A stretch of DNA of 64,000 nt. Origin: Lutraria lutraria (taxonomy: Eukaryota > Mollusca > Bivalvia > Venerida > Mactridae). The notes beneath the pieces are model-generated. The model was not told the DNA's origin. It searched no databases and saw nothing but the letters and a program-made list of their open reading frames with translations. Positions 31,801-36,940 of this stretch are shown piece by piece (positions within the stretch are counted from its first letter, which is position 1; each line of letters begins with the position of its first letter). Made by a program: the position numbers and the translations under genes. The stretch spans positions 33,219,912 to 33,283,911 of the forward strand of contig OZ026848.1 in assembly GCA_964023205.1 (NCBI GenBank), written 5' to 3'.

Positions 31801-33270
31801 AATTTACATGCCCAGTAATCCACTCATTGCAAAGTTATGTCCCCTTGAACTAAGCCATATAGTGTACTATCACATTCTTAGTGTCAAAGCAGCAGGGGTA
31901 TTAGTCACCTCTGTGACAGCTCTAGTTAGATCAAGTTGACATTTGTATAAATGGAAGTTAGTATTTATAGAGAAATAATATCCATATTGTATCTAAAGGA
32001 TATACTTTTTTACCCATATTTAGGTCATAAGACATACAATTGGAAACTTGTTAATTCATTATTGTCTGACTTTTTGCCTACTAAATATAGTAATAGTGGA
32101 TTGTAGAGTCTAGACCAAGACATCTTGGAACTCTCTAACATTTTTAAGAGTAATTTCAAACAGAGTTAAATCATGTTGTATCAACTATTTCATTTTGTGT
32201 GCTGTGTTTATTTATGACTCTTTAGCTGTTTCATGTGTCCCAACTCGTGAAAAAATTAAAGATTGAAAAAAACTGAACCATTAAAATGACTTTGTATGGA
32301 CTCCTTGTAATTAAGTCAATTTGAAGTAGAATCCTTACAAAAGGTTGGTTAAAACATGTTTGTTAATTCTACATGTATTTTTGAAGTCTCTTTGCATGGG
32401 AGTACTTTGTTGACATCTTCTGTTATTTCCTCAGCAAGTAATATGACTAGAGTGGCTTTAGTTAACAAGTAGTCATTGTTTGGGTATCATTTAATGGCCA
32501 GTATATGTCCAAGATATTCTAGATGCTTATAGGTCCGAAATTTTGATCTCACATATTTAGGTGAACTTCAGTCTGTTAGTAATATACAAAATCTTACAGC
32601 TAAAACAATTGAACTGTTGATAAAACTCTATGAGAAAATTACTTTTACGTATAAGCACTTCCATATAAGACCTCAATTTTCTAGGTATGGCAACATTGAG
32701 AAATTCCAATTTTGCGACAAACCTTTTGTGTCTACCTGCATTCTGAGTTGATGTATTGTAAACAGGCAGGTCTGAGTAATCCATAAAGTTAAATTCTCTG
32801 TACTGTACAAATTAATATCACAGTTAATGGAATTAAAGGTCCCTTAACTGCATGGGGATGTTTGACTGAAATCTGTAAAGGTAGAAACTATATCTTGAGC
32901 TTTGAGACCACTAACTAATTTTGTGCAAGTATGAGAAAATAGGCAGTCGCTTATTACGGTGGATGGAAGTCTAGTACTGGTTCTTCACAGGAACAATGGT
33001 TAGGTGAATTGTCTGCCACATATGACTCTGACTGTTTAAAAGGGGCTTAAAACTCAAACAAACAAACAAAATTATCACAGTTCCTCCCCAATATACTGTT
33101 ACATGTCTAACACATCTGATGTATTTATTTGCAGCCATTTACCTGTGAAGGGATTATTTCTATGGTGTCAAGGATGCTCACATGGTGGACATTTACAACA
33201 TATTAAGGACTGGTTCTCTAGAAATGCTGAATGTCCTACAGGATGTGGGCATGTCTGTGAATATGCCTAA
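1831..33270 (+). CDS. WDR24: WDR24, GATOR2 complex WD-repeat subunit (18 coding exons, spliced)
   Basis: Coding exons: 1831-1864, 2288-2392, 4619-4735, 6479-6556, 6925-7031, 7786-7914, 8341-8472, 9850-10048, 10635-10805, 11941-12068, 16784-16894, 17142-17271, 18224-18289, 19917-20077, 20744-21007, 22967-23069, 25072-25264, 33135-33270. All junctions are GT/AG, phases match, and the sum is 2364 nt (787 aa), close to the roughly 790 aa of vertebrate WDR24. WD repeats occupy about residues 20-320, with WD-dipeptide strands such as IWDLNK, IWDMRK, VWDLNK and NIWDVRR. A variable acidic linker covers about 440-560. The C-terminal zinc domain (716-784) has CxxC pairs at 716/719, 730/733 and 754/757, the HGGH motif at 759-762 and a CPTGC motif at 776-780. 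From family knowledge, WDR24 works with MIOS, WDR59, SEH1 and SEC13 at the lysosome to oppose GATOR1 and relay amino-acid sufficiency to mTORC1. The start is supported by an in-frame TAA at 1810. No frameshift or stop was found. Confidence 0.96.
2288..2392 (+). CDS. WDR24: WDR24 coding exon 2 (start of propeller)
   Basis: It follows a TTTCCAG acceptor and ends at an ACAG/GTG donor in phase 1. It encodes the first WD strands, including SQVVVGGRT, matching the QVVVAGRS segment of vertebrate WDR24. Confidence 0.92.
2525..2735 (-). mobile_element. tRNA-derived SINE, family A, copy 1
   Basis: It lies antisense in intron 2 of WDR24. Read on the minus strand it has a B-box-like GGGTTCGAGCCC, the body motif AGTACTGGTTCTTCCC, and a tail reading AAGGGGCGTAAAACTCAAA. 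It shares body and tail with the copies at 10083, 26395 and 32936. Confidence 0.72.
3116..4272 (+). mobile_element. HINE/pearl-like interspersed repeat with ~128-bp core repeats
   Basis: The left end starts TTAGCTCACATGTCAC with a hairpin-like start (AGTGACAAAGTGAGC). About eight diverged ~128-bp units follow, each with the motif AGGTCAAATCTTAGGAAAAC. The right end carries a GGGCCATCTTGGCCC hairpin followed by CTCTTGTT. It lies in intron 2. The layout (unique ends plus tandem core) resembles non-autonomous Helentron-related elements of bivalves. The class is inferred. Confidence 0.6.
4619..4735 (+). CDS. WDR24: WDR24 coding exon 3
   Basis: It encodes the segment [16 protein letters not shown] and [19 protein letters not shown], closely matching vertebrate WDR24 blade 1. 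The acceptor is CTTTACAG, the donor GATG/GTACT, phase 1 at both ends. The exon sits between two HINE-like repeats (3116-4272 and 4780-5814). Confidence 0.95.
4780..5814 (+). mobile_element. HINE/pearl-like interspersed repeat with ~165-bp core repeats
   Basis: It has the same end types as the preceding copy: TAGCTCACCTAATTCATCAG with CACCT...AGGTGAG at the left, and AGGGCCATTGTGGCCCTCTTGT at the right. The core has five ~165-bp units containing AGTTATGGGCCCTTGACTTA. It lies in intron 3, just after exon 3. Confidence 0.6.
5835..6010 (+). repeat. Fragment of interspersed repeat shared with 28899-29110
   Basis: Motifs TTGTGATCACTGCA, CAGAAACTATAAGAG and GGCACTGCTTGCG occur in the same order at 28930-29090. 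A shorter relative lies near 8135-8230. No ends were recognised. Confidence 0.45.
6479..6556 (+). CDS. WDR24: WDR24 coding exon 4
   Basis: It encodes [20 protein letters not shown] and following residues, a WD-repeat core strongly like the LLATAATNGVVVTWNL segment of vertebrate WDR24. The acceptor is TATTTCAG and the donor CAAG/GTAAAG, phase 1 to phase 1. Confidence 0.95.
6615..6705 (-). mobile_element. SINE family B, 3' fragment
   Basis: It reads antisense as GTTCTCCAGTATCTTATCTC ... AATGGGCCGTTAAACAACAG, the tail of the SINE at 20185-20445. It overlaps a chance ORF extending from exon 4. Confidence 0.6.
6925..7031 (+). CDS. WDR24: WDR24 coding exon 5
   Basis: It encodes a segment with [15 protein letters not shown] and [13 protein letters not shown], corresponding to the second blade. 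The acceptor is TTTTACAG. The donor TTATTT/GTATGA leaves phase 0. Confidence 0.95.
7485..7585 (+). mobile_element. SINE family C, 3' tail fragment
   Basis: It shares the order of motifs GTTAG...CAGGAA, ATATAACTGAAATATTGT and AAAAACAG with 13125-13205 and 17490-17640. It lies in intron 5. Confidence 0.45.
7786..7914 (+). CDS. WDR24: WDR24 coding exon 6
   Basis: It encodes 43 codons beginning [12 protein letters not shown] and including [20 protein letters not shown]. The acceptor is TTCTTGTAG and the donor CTAATG/GTAC, phase 0 at both ends. Confidence 0.95.
8341..8472 (+). CDS. WDR24: WDR24 coding exon 7
   Basis: It encodes 44 codons with [20 protein letters not shown] and [20 protein letters not shown], the most conserved blade of the family (vertebrate: HNGPVFCCDWHPED). 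The acceptor is TATTTTTAG and the donor ATCAAG/GTATT, phase 0 at both ends. Confidence 0.97.
8638..8726 (+). repeat. 21-bp minisatellite, ~4 copies
   Basis: The unit is TCATTTTATGTGATTGTGTC plus one base, repeated about four times with one T/C change. It lies in intron 7. Confidence 0.85.
8814..9471. mobile_element. pogo/Tigger-type MITE (658 bp) with TIRs and TA target duplication
   Basis: The left end TA/CAGTCAAAACTCATTATA is mirrored by the right end TATAATGAGTTTCGACTG/TA, with further subterminal ATATCGAAG repeats. It has no coding capacity. A second copy in opposite orientation lies at 14849-15476. It is located in intron 7. The TIR start CAGT and TA duplication are typical of the Tc1/mariner-pogo superfamily. 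Confidence 0.85.
9850..10048 (+). CDS. WDR24: WDR24 coding exon 8
   Basis: It encodes two WD strands ([20 protein letters not shown] and [13 protein letters not shown]) ending in HKDVTT. The acceptor is TACATACAG and the donor ACAA/GTAAGG. It ends in phase 1. Confidence 0.97.
10083..10300 (-). mobile_element. tRNA-derived SINE, family A, copy 2
   Basis: It has the same body as the copy at 2525, with motifs CAGTCAGAGTCATAT, GAACCAGTACTAGACTCCCA and GGGCTCAAACCCACGACCC (B box antisense). It lies in intron 8, starting 34 nt after the exon 8 donor. Confidence 0.7.
10635..10805 (+). CDS. WDR24: WDR24 coding exon 9 (end of propeller)
   Basis: It encodes the last blade ([19 protein letters not shown]) and the start of the linker. 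The acceptor is CTTGCAG and the donor CAAG/GTACT, phase 1 to phase 1. Confidence 0.96.
11335..11551. mobile_element. MITE, CAGTGCAACCTCTC family, copy 1
   Basis: The left end (AATGCAACCTCTCCAAAG) mirrors the right end (GAGAGGTTGTACTG/TA). An internal GAGAGGTTGTTGCTCTAGAG motif is repeated. It lies in intron 9. Other copies are at 17875, 23705, 41483 and 53868. Confidence 0.65.
11941..12068 (+). CDS. WDR24: WDR24 coding exon 10
   Basis: It encodes a less conserved linker ([16 protein letters not shown] then VFRDTGQ). The acceptor is ATTTTCAG and the donor GGCAG/GTAGTG. It ends in phase 0. Confidence 0.9.
12265..12350 (+). repeat. ~17-bp minisatellite (GATAATTGTATGTATGG)
   Basis: About five imperfect units lie directly upstream of a repeat beginning TATACCCCCAGATAG. 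A related tract flanks the far end of that repeat at 12740-12830, so the element appears to have inserted into this tract. Confidence 0.65.
12353..12738 (+). mobile_element. HINE-like repeat, TACCCCCAGAT family, short copy
   Basis: It begins TACCCCCAGATAGGAAATAT and ends ATCTGGGGGTATTCATCACC...TTCTAG, so ACCCCCAGAT is present as a subterminal inverted repeat. The 3' hairpin TCACCTTTAGTGA precedes CTAG, resembling Helitron 3' ends. It carries about two core units, against about six in the copy at 23789. Confidence 0.6.
12740..12835 (+). repeat. ~17-bp minisatellite, second segment
   Basis: GATAATTGTATGTATGATG units resume after the repeat at 12353-12738, matching the tract at 12265-12350. Confidence 0.6.
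13125..13205 (+). mobile_element. SINE family C, 3' tail fragment
   Basis: It shares AATCCAGGAAACTTGTTAGG and ATATAACTGAAAAATGTT with the SINE at 17316-17650. It lies in intron 10. Confidence 0.5.
13357..13560 (+). repeat. Interspersed repeat shared with 21029-21235
   Basis: Both copies start TATGCCCC and contain CCAAACTTTAACCTTGC, ATCATCAAACTTCATATG and GGTCAGTAGGTCAA, ending near GCATTGTGTTTTAA. The class is unknown. It lies in intron 10. Confidence 0.6.
13796..14044 (+). repeat. 12-bp minisatellite (TATATGTCTGTA)
   Basis: About 20 units, with TATGTCTG and occasional TATGACTG variants spaced several units apart. The unit length is a multiple of three, so long frames stay open on both strands. 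Those frames are not genes. Confidence 0.95.
14290..16728 (+). repeat. 24-bp minisatellite (TTAACTTACAG-AACTTGTAGTA), ~75 units
   Basis: About 23 units precede and about 52 units follow a MITE that lies inside the array (14849-15476). Units vary at the GAGA/TAAA/GAAG positions. Each unit carries TATTAACTTACAG, resembling a branch point plus 3' splice acceptor. The array ends 55 nt before exon 11. Confidence 0.96.
14849..15476. mobile_element. pogo/Tigger-type MITE inside the 24-bp array (one end lost)
   Basis: It begins TA/CAGTCGAAACTCATTATA and is collinear, in inverse orientation, with the element at 8814-9471. The far end stops at GCAAGTCCCAC, about 25 bp short of the expected TIR, and array sequence resumes at once. 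Confidence 0.85.
16784..16894 (+). CDS. WDR24: WDR24 coding exon 11
   Basis: It encodes 37 codons beginning [17 protein letters not shown] and including [15 protein letters not shown], matching the helical linker of vertebrate WDR24 (CDHNAKVARELGRNQ). Its acceptor (ACACCATAG) lies 56 nt after the end of the 24-bp minisatellite. Confidence 0.96.
17142..17271 (+). CDS. WDR24: WDR24 coding exon 12
   Basis: It encodes [17 protein letters not shown], matching VAQTWTMLRIIY of vertebrates, then a divergent linker. The acceptor is TATTTCAG and the donor AAAA/GTATGT. It ends in phase 1. Confidence 0.95.
17316..17650 (+). mobile_element. tRNA-derived SINE, family C
   Basis: The head reads GGCCGTGGTCCTGTGGTTGG with a tRNA-like middle, and GGTTAGAATCTTGGC resembles a B box. 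The tail ATATGAAATATCGTTAAAAA is shared with 7485 and 13125. A ~49-bp segment (GGTTAGAATACAGTCCAGGA ... GACACTGTAT) is duplicated in tandem at about 17487-17584. Confidence 0.6.
17875..18035. mobile_element. MITE, CAGTGCAACCTCTC family, copy 2
   Basis: The left end AGTATAACCTCTCCAGAG mirrors the right end CAGAGAGGTTACACTG/TA. It is in intron 12, 188 nt before exon 13. Confidence 0.65.
18224..18289 (+). CDS. WDR24: WDR24 coding exon 13
   Basis: This short exon codes for an acidic linker ([19 protein letters not shown]). The acceptor is ATTTCAG and the donor TCAG/GTAAG. Phases fit both neighbours. Sequence conservation is weak, so the call rests on splice sites and frame. Confidence 0.82.
18295..19830 (+). 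repeat. 85-bp minisatellite, ~18 units
   Basis: Units contain ACATGTTTCAGGTCACGAGG, GTTTTGTAGAGTTAGGAAGA and CTTCATAAATGTGAGGG. The array starts within about 10 nt of the exon 13 donor and ends 86 nt before exon 14, filling nearly the whole intron. Some units carry a TCATGTGGGTGG variant clustered at the 3' half. Confidence 0.95.
19917..20077 (+). CDS. WDR24: WDR24 coding exon 14
   Basis: It encodes an acidic linker ([16 protein letters not shown]) followed by [16 protein letters not shown], similar in position to the DYLLGDVEGEEDELYLLD segment of vertebrates. The acceptor is CTTTTAG and the donor CAG/GTGATA. It ends in phase 0. Confidence 0.9.
20185..20445 (+). mobile_element. tRNA-derived SINE, family B, full-length candidate
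   Basis: The head has GGTGATCTAGTCTAAG (A-box region) and TTGTGGGTTCGATTC (B box). The body includes TTTTTCAATGTCTCCATCTA and TTCTCCTGTATCTTATCTTC, and the tail reads GGGCCGTTAAACAACAGATA. It lies in intron 14. Confidence 0.75.
20744..21007 (+). CDS. WDR24: WDR24 coding exon 15
   Basis: It encodes 88 codons starting [17 protein letters not shown], matching the vertebrate CVLPQEAFPLRHEIVD segment, and ending in [11 protein letters not shown]. The acceptor is TATTTCAG and the donor GAG/GTATAC, phase 0 at both ends. Confidence 0.96.
21029..21235 (+). repeat. Interspersed repeat shared with 13357-13560
   Basis: It starts TATGCCCCTATATTGACAGA 21 nt after the exon 15 donor and contains the same motif series as the copy at 13357. 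Confidence 0.6.
21325..22745 (+). mobile_element. SINE family B copy, interrupted by an expanded internal segment
   Basis: SINE-like sequence (ACTTTTTCAGTGTCTCCAAA, ACTGAGCACAGTACTG) leads into the 35-bp array. Sequence resembling the SINE continuation (TCTCTTATGTGGAACTAA) resumes after it. The array unit contains the SINE motif TTCTCCTGTATCTTATCTTC. Confidence 0.6.
21535..22715 (+). repeat. 35-bp minisatellite derived from a SINE tail, ~33 units
   Basis: The unit is TATAAATGCCTGGTTCTCCT followed by CTATCTTATCTTCCC. Variants include TATAATTGCC, CCTCTATC versus CCTGTATC, and two shortened 33-bp units near 22560 and 22630. It lies in intron 15. Confidence 0.96.
22967..23069 (+). CDS. WDR24: WDR24 coding exon 16
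   Basis: It encodes [20 protein letters not shown] and ends in DWFLAYI, matching [20 protein letters not shown] of vertebrates. The acceptor is TATTCAG. The donor is ATAG/GTGAG, phase 1. Its last ~18 nt and the donor are tandemly repeated downstream (23052-23450). Confidence 0.96.
23052..23450 (+). repeat. Minisatellite containing the exon 16 splice donor, ~9-10 units of ~40-45 bp
   Basis: Each unit reads GGTTCCCTGCTTATATAG/ GTGAGATATTTACTGC plus TTATAATG. The first unit overlaps the last 18 nt of exon 16 and the true donor. Eight copies, counting the authentic one, keep GTGAGA and two are reduced to GGAGAT. Confidence 0.93.
23705..25054. mobile_element. MITE, CAGTGCAACCTCTC family, copy 3, split by a HINE insertion
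   Basis: The left end TA/CAGTACAACCTCTG and the right end GGAGAGGTTGTACTG/TA are separated by the 1.2-kb repeat at 23789-24992. The remaining pieces match the family interior (GTTGCTGTATAGAGG; TTATAGAGAGCCGCTCTGG). Confidence 0.7.
23789..24992 (+). mobile_element. HINE-like repeat, TACCCCCAGAT family, with ~165-bp core repeats
   Basis: It begins TACCCCCAGATATGAAATAT and ends CATCTGGGGGTATTCATCAC ... TTCTAG. About six diverged ~165-bp core units carry ACAATAGGCAAATTTTGTCC and GAGTTATAGCCCTTTGTTG. It is inserted in the MITE at 23705-25054. Confidence 0.68.
25072..25264 (+). CDS. WDR24: WDR24 coding exon 17 (first half of zinc domain)
   Basis: It encodes [19 protein letters not shown] and then the CNTC, CDRC and HCCI zinc-ligand motifs. 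The acceptor TTTTTTTCAG ends at 25071, only 17 nt after a MITE end. The donor ATTTG/GTAAGT ends in phase 2 and is itself duplicated 81 nt downstream. Confidence 0.97.
25446..26098 (+). repeat. 30-bp minisatellite, ~22 units
   Basis: The unit is GTGTCGTCACCAGTATTTGA followed by TCTCATGTGT. Early units vary (TATGTGTCATCACCATTATT) while later ones are almost uniform. The 30-bp period keeps frames open on both strands; these are not genes. It lies in intron 17. Confidence 0.96.
26395..26635 (-). mobile_element. tRNA-derived SINE, family A, copy 3 (most complete)
   Basis: On the minus strand it reads CTCTCCATGGTAAAGTGGTT (A-box region), GTGAGTTCGAGCCCAG (B box), the shared body, and then AAGGGGCGTAAAACTCAAAT with an AAACAAACAAAC tail. 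It lies in intron 17. Confidence 0.78.
26755..27145 (+). mobile_element. HINE-like repeat, TTAGCTCAC family, diverged copy
   Basis: It shares CTCATGGTGAGCTATTGTGA, TTTTACATAG and GGGCGATATAAGGCC with the copy at 34619-35043. Its ends are eroded. Confidence 0.5.
27173..28148 (+). repeat. 39-bp minisatellite, 25 nearly identical units
   Basis: The unit is GAGGTRGTTGCTAACACAGG followed by GTTGACTATATGTGTTTGT. Across 25 units the only visible variation is one G/A site. Frames of 328 codons (+) and 319 codons (-) stay open only because 39 is a multiple of three. Confidence 0.98.
28899..29110 (+). repeat. Interspersed repeat fragment (TAGCTCGGCTGTTTATGAAG)
   Basis: It shares motif order with 5835-6010, including TATTGTGATCACTGC, CAGAAACTATAAGAG and GGCACTGCTTGCG. 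Confidence 0.45.
29323..31255 (+). repeat. Interspersed repeat with expanded TAGG/TAGA tract
   Basis: The flanks TTTGTTTCTAGTTACATGCT (left) and GGCTCTTGAAAG ... AGCAGAAACAAAA (right) match the compact copy at 40484-40678, where the same position holds only about 20 bp of GATAGGGCAAGTAGATC. Confidence 0.8.
29352..31106 (+). repeat. Tetranucleotide microsatellite (TAGG/TAGA/TAAA), ~1.75 kb
   Basis: Uninterrupted GGTA-based repeats occur with AAAT, AGAT and TGGAT interruptions in regional blocks. The AAAT form dominates at the 5' end, GGAT and GGTAGG forms later. It lies in intron 17. Confidence 0.98.
31272..31925 (+). mobile_element. HINE-like repeat, TACCCCCGCAAACG family
   Basis: It starts TACCCCCGCAAACGAAGTTT with a self-complementary GGGGGGTA, and has about three ~160-bp core units (AGCGAACTTCTTCCACATTT). 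It ends AGGGGTATTAGTCACC ... GCTCTAG with a CACCTCTGTG hairpin. The design matches 12353 and 23789. It lies in intron 17. Confidence 0.6.
32936..33075 (+). mobile_element. tRNA-derived SINE, family A, 3' part, sense orientation
   Basis: It contains AGTCTAGTACTGGTTCTTC and ends GGGGCTTAAAACTCAAACA with an (ACAA)n tail. It lies 60 nt upstream of exon 18. Confidence 0.75.
33135..33270 (+). CDS. WDR24: WDR24 coding exon 18 (end of zinc domain, stop)
   Basis: It follows a 7.87-kb intron and an ATTTGCAG acceptor. It encodes [19 protein letters not shown], then [12 protein letters not shown] and TAA. The vertebrate C-terminus is nearly identical ([19 protein letters not shown] ... GHLCEYS). The split codon restores a cysteine at residue 743. 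Confidence 0.98.
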
Positions 33271-34570
33271 TATTGTTATGAACTGGTTTTAACATTGAAT
33301 GTTTTGATACCCTGAATCAGCATATTAGGTGTGCACCATTTTTATCTTCTTGTTTCTGTTACTATTATCATATCATGGTTATTGTCTAAAAGACTACAGT
33401 GTTCTAATCAGCCACAATCATGGATAAAAGCTCTAGTCATTGTGAATGGTAATGTCAATGTTCACATACACATACACATTTGTGGCTTTCTTCCATTATG
33501 TATAACAAACATGTGAAAAGGAAAGATGCATGTACTAAGATACTCCGAAGAAAGCATACATTTATCTGGTCCAATTATGGCAAAGTAAAAATGTAAAAAC
33601 TTGGCTGCCATTATATTACAGTTACTGGGTAAAAGATAAGATATTCCTGATGTTTGGAGTCCTGAGACTATAAACTTATAAAATAATTTATTGTTTTGTA
33701 TTACATTTTCCCTCCTTAGTCAGCAGTATTGGTTGATCTTACTGGTACTCATATGTTAATACTTGTTAACCCTTAACCTGCTGAATTTCCTGAATGAACT
33801 GTCCAATTTCCTTATTATTTTAAGGAATATTAAAATGAGAATTAGAAGTTAGTCACCTTATAGCAAAGAGCCTAGTCAGACTGCATAGATGTGCCACCCG
33901 GCCTGGCTCTATCCTGATGGCAAAAGCTTTGCAGTTTCAGCACTGTCAAGGTTAATCATGTTAATCATGTTAAAATTTGATTTACTTTATTTTGAATGAT
34001 GTTTGCTGTGAGTATACCTGATTGAATTATTTAGTGAGACAAAACTCTGGTTCAGTATAGATCATTCTATTCAGTGTCATGTAAACTTGCATTCACAAAA
34101 GTTAGATTACTTATGTCTTGGATTTGTAACTAACATCATCGAGAGTCTATGATAGCAACAAGGGGTAACCAAGGATTTAAGATTAAAAGGGAACTGTCAG
34201 AAATGGGCTGAACTAGCATTGAAAGTTCCCCCCAAACCAAAGAGCTGAAAGAATCCAGTGTGAGGTCATGAAGGGGCTATGATTGCAGACTGGAGGACAC
34301 CAGTAACAAATTAGATAAGGGATCAGATACCCATTAGTTATTATAACCACATGTGTAAGTGTATGACTTCTGTATCATATTTAAAGAAATTTGAGACAAA
34401 TATATTTACTGCCAAGGAAACATTTAAAATGTATATTTCATGCTCAAGACTATATAAGTTGTATAATTTTATCATGTCTTATGTGAGATTATAATATAAA
34501 TGTTGCAAGATTTGTTATGGAACATTCATGGTCTATTTGTTATTTATGAATAAAAACATGAAATCTGATA
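33271..34570 (+). other. WDR24: 3' UTR of WDR24
   Basis: It is AT-rich, has no tandem arrays or recognised transposons, and reaches a canonical AATAAA at 34549-34554. The exact cleavage site is inferred to lie 15-25 nt beyond the signal. Confidence 0.6.
34549..34554 (+). terminator. Polyadenylation signal AATAAA
   Basis: This canonical hexamer lies about 1.28 kb after the WDR24 stop codon and is followed by a T-rich stretch. A HINE-like repeat starts shortly after (34619), consistent with the transcript ending before it. Confidence 0.55.
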
Positions 34571-34618
34571 CTAACTGTATTTATTGTTTCATTTAATAAT
34601 CCTTTAGTCATATTTTTT

Positions 34619-35043
34619 TAGATCACCAGAGCATAATGTGCTCATGGTGAGCTTTTGTGATTGCCTTTTGTCCGTCATGTGTTTGTGTGTCGAGAAGTGG
34701 CGTCCATATTTAGTTTAGTTTACATCTCCTCCTACATCACTATTTCAATTGCAACCAAACTTTGCTATCTAGAGTGATCCTTTGGTGGTCTCCATTCAAA
34801 GTTGTTTAGAATTTGAAACTCAGTTTGCCATGGCAACCAATAGGAAAAACTTCAAAAATTGTCTCGTCCGAAACCACAAGATATTTGGGATGTAGCCTTG
34901 TCTAGAGGACCTCAACCTCATTTTCAAATTATGGCCCTTGTGTCAAAGGGGTTTACTTGATTTTACATAGGAAAAAATTAAAAGTATTCTTCCCCGAAGG
35001 TCTTTTTGGTGAGCGATTATAGGGCCACCATTGCCCTCTTGTA
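34619..35043 (+). mobile_element. HINE-like repeat, TTAGCTCAC family
   Basis: It starts TTAGATCACCAGAGCATAAT with CTCATGGTGAGC and ends GAGCGATTATAGGGCCACCA and TTGCCCTCTTGT. It begins just beyond the WDR24 poly(A) signal. Confidence 0.6.
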
Positions 35044-35116
35044 TTACAATACCATGACATTTATTATTGATTGTCTGTCTAGTTTGTAATAGTAAATCAG
35101 ATTGACATTATTTTCT

Positions 35117-36455
35117 AGTCACTATTGGTTCAAAATTTACGAATGGCAAGACATGGTGTGGCTTGATCACTGATTGGTTCAAAATTGACCAATGGCTGGA
35201 CATTGTGAGGCTTGGTCACTGATTGGTTCAAAATTGACCAATGGCAAGACATTGTGTGGCTTGATCACTGATTGGTTCAAAATTGACCAATGGCTGGACA
35301 TTGTTTGGCTTGGTCACTGATTGGTTCAAAATTGACCAATGGCAAGACATTGTTTGGCTTGATCACTGATTGGTTCAAAATTGACCAATGGCAAGACATT
35401 GTGTGGCTTGATCACTGATTGGTTCAAAATTGACCAATGGCAAGACATTGTTTGGCTTGGTCACTGATTGGTTCAAAATTGACCAATGGCTGGACATTGT
35501 GAGGCTTGATCACTGATTGGTTCAAAATTGACCAATGGCTGGACATTGTTTGGCTTGGTCACTGATTGGTTCAAAATTGACCAATGGCTGGACATTGTGA
35601 GGCTTGGTCACTGATTGGTTCAAAATTGACCAATGGCTGGACATTGTGAGGCTTGATCACTGATTGGTTCAAAATTGACCAATGGCTGGACATTGTTTGG
35701 CTTGGTCACTGATTGGTTCAAAATTGACCAATGGCTGGACATTGTGAGGCTTGATCACTGATTGGTTCAAAATTGACCAATGACAAGACATTGTTTGGCT
35801 TGGTCACTGATTGGTTCAAAATTGACCAATGGCAAGACATTGTTTGGCTTGGTCACTGATTGATTCAAAATTGACCAATGGCAAGACATTGTGTGGCTTG
35901 GTCACTGATTGGTTCAAAATTGACCAATGACAAGACATTGTTTGGCTTGGTCACTGATTGATTCAAAATTGACCAATGGCTGGACATTGTTTGGCTTGGT
36001 CACTGATTGATTCAAAATTGACCAATGGCAAGACATTGTGTGGCTTGGTCACTGATTGGTTCAAAATTGACCAATGACAAGACATTGTTTGGCTTGGTCA
36101 CTGATTGGTTCAAAATTGACCAATGGCAAGACATTGTGAGGCTTGGTCACTGATTGGTTCAAAATTGACCAATGACAAGACATTGTTTGGCTTGGTCACT
36201 GATTTATTCAAAATTGACCAATGGCAAGACATTGTGTGGCTTGGTCACTGATTGGTTCAAAATTGACCAATGACAAGACATTGTTTGGCTTGGTCACTGA
36301 TTGATTCAAAATTGACCAATGGCTGGACATTGTGAGGCTTGATCACTGATTGGTTCAAAATTGACCAATGACAAGACATTGTTTGGCTTGGTCACTGATT
36401 GATTCAAAATTGACCAATGGCAAGACATTGTGTGGCTTGGTCACTGATTTGTTGA
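35117..36455 (+). repeat. 49-bp minisatellite with inverted CCAAT motifs, ~27 units
   Basis: The unit has TCACTGATTGGTTCAAAATT followed by GACCAATGGC and a variable half (AAGACATTGTGTGGCTT or TGGACATTGTGAGGCTT). ATTGGT and ACCAAT form an inverted pair in most units; some carry ATTGATT instead. It lies in the intergenic region downstream of WDR24. Confidence 0.96.
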
Positions 36456-36940
36456 TTTAGGTTTCATTTTTTTGAAAATAGAAAACCAGGACTTAGATGT
36501 ATACACTAAAAGATAGGTCTTGATCTTTGAGCAAACTCGGGCCTGATAAAAACTCGATGGTCGTCAGGAAAAATGAGGGTAGGTCAGGTAACCGAAGGTC
36601 TTACTTGACATATGGGTTATTACGTCTTTGTTGACATATGGGCAATATTGAGGCCAATCCTTCGTTATTGTATACATTTATTTATTGTGTACATTTATAT
36701 CAACAGTAAATTCATATACTATTAGATTCTAAATAGGAATTGACTTGTTTTCAATAAAAAACAAGACATTAATTGTATTTCCTCAGTAATATAGAAATGT
36801 GTCCCATGCATAGCAGCACTATACTTAGGTAAATAATCAATTTATCTCGATTTTCAATTATCAACCATGTAAATTTAACTCGAGACGCACATAATATTCA
36901 AAAGACCAATATTCGAAACTTGTCTTAGCAGTACATTGTT

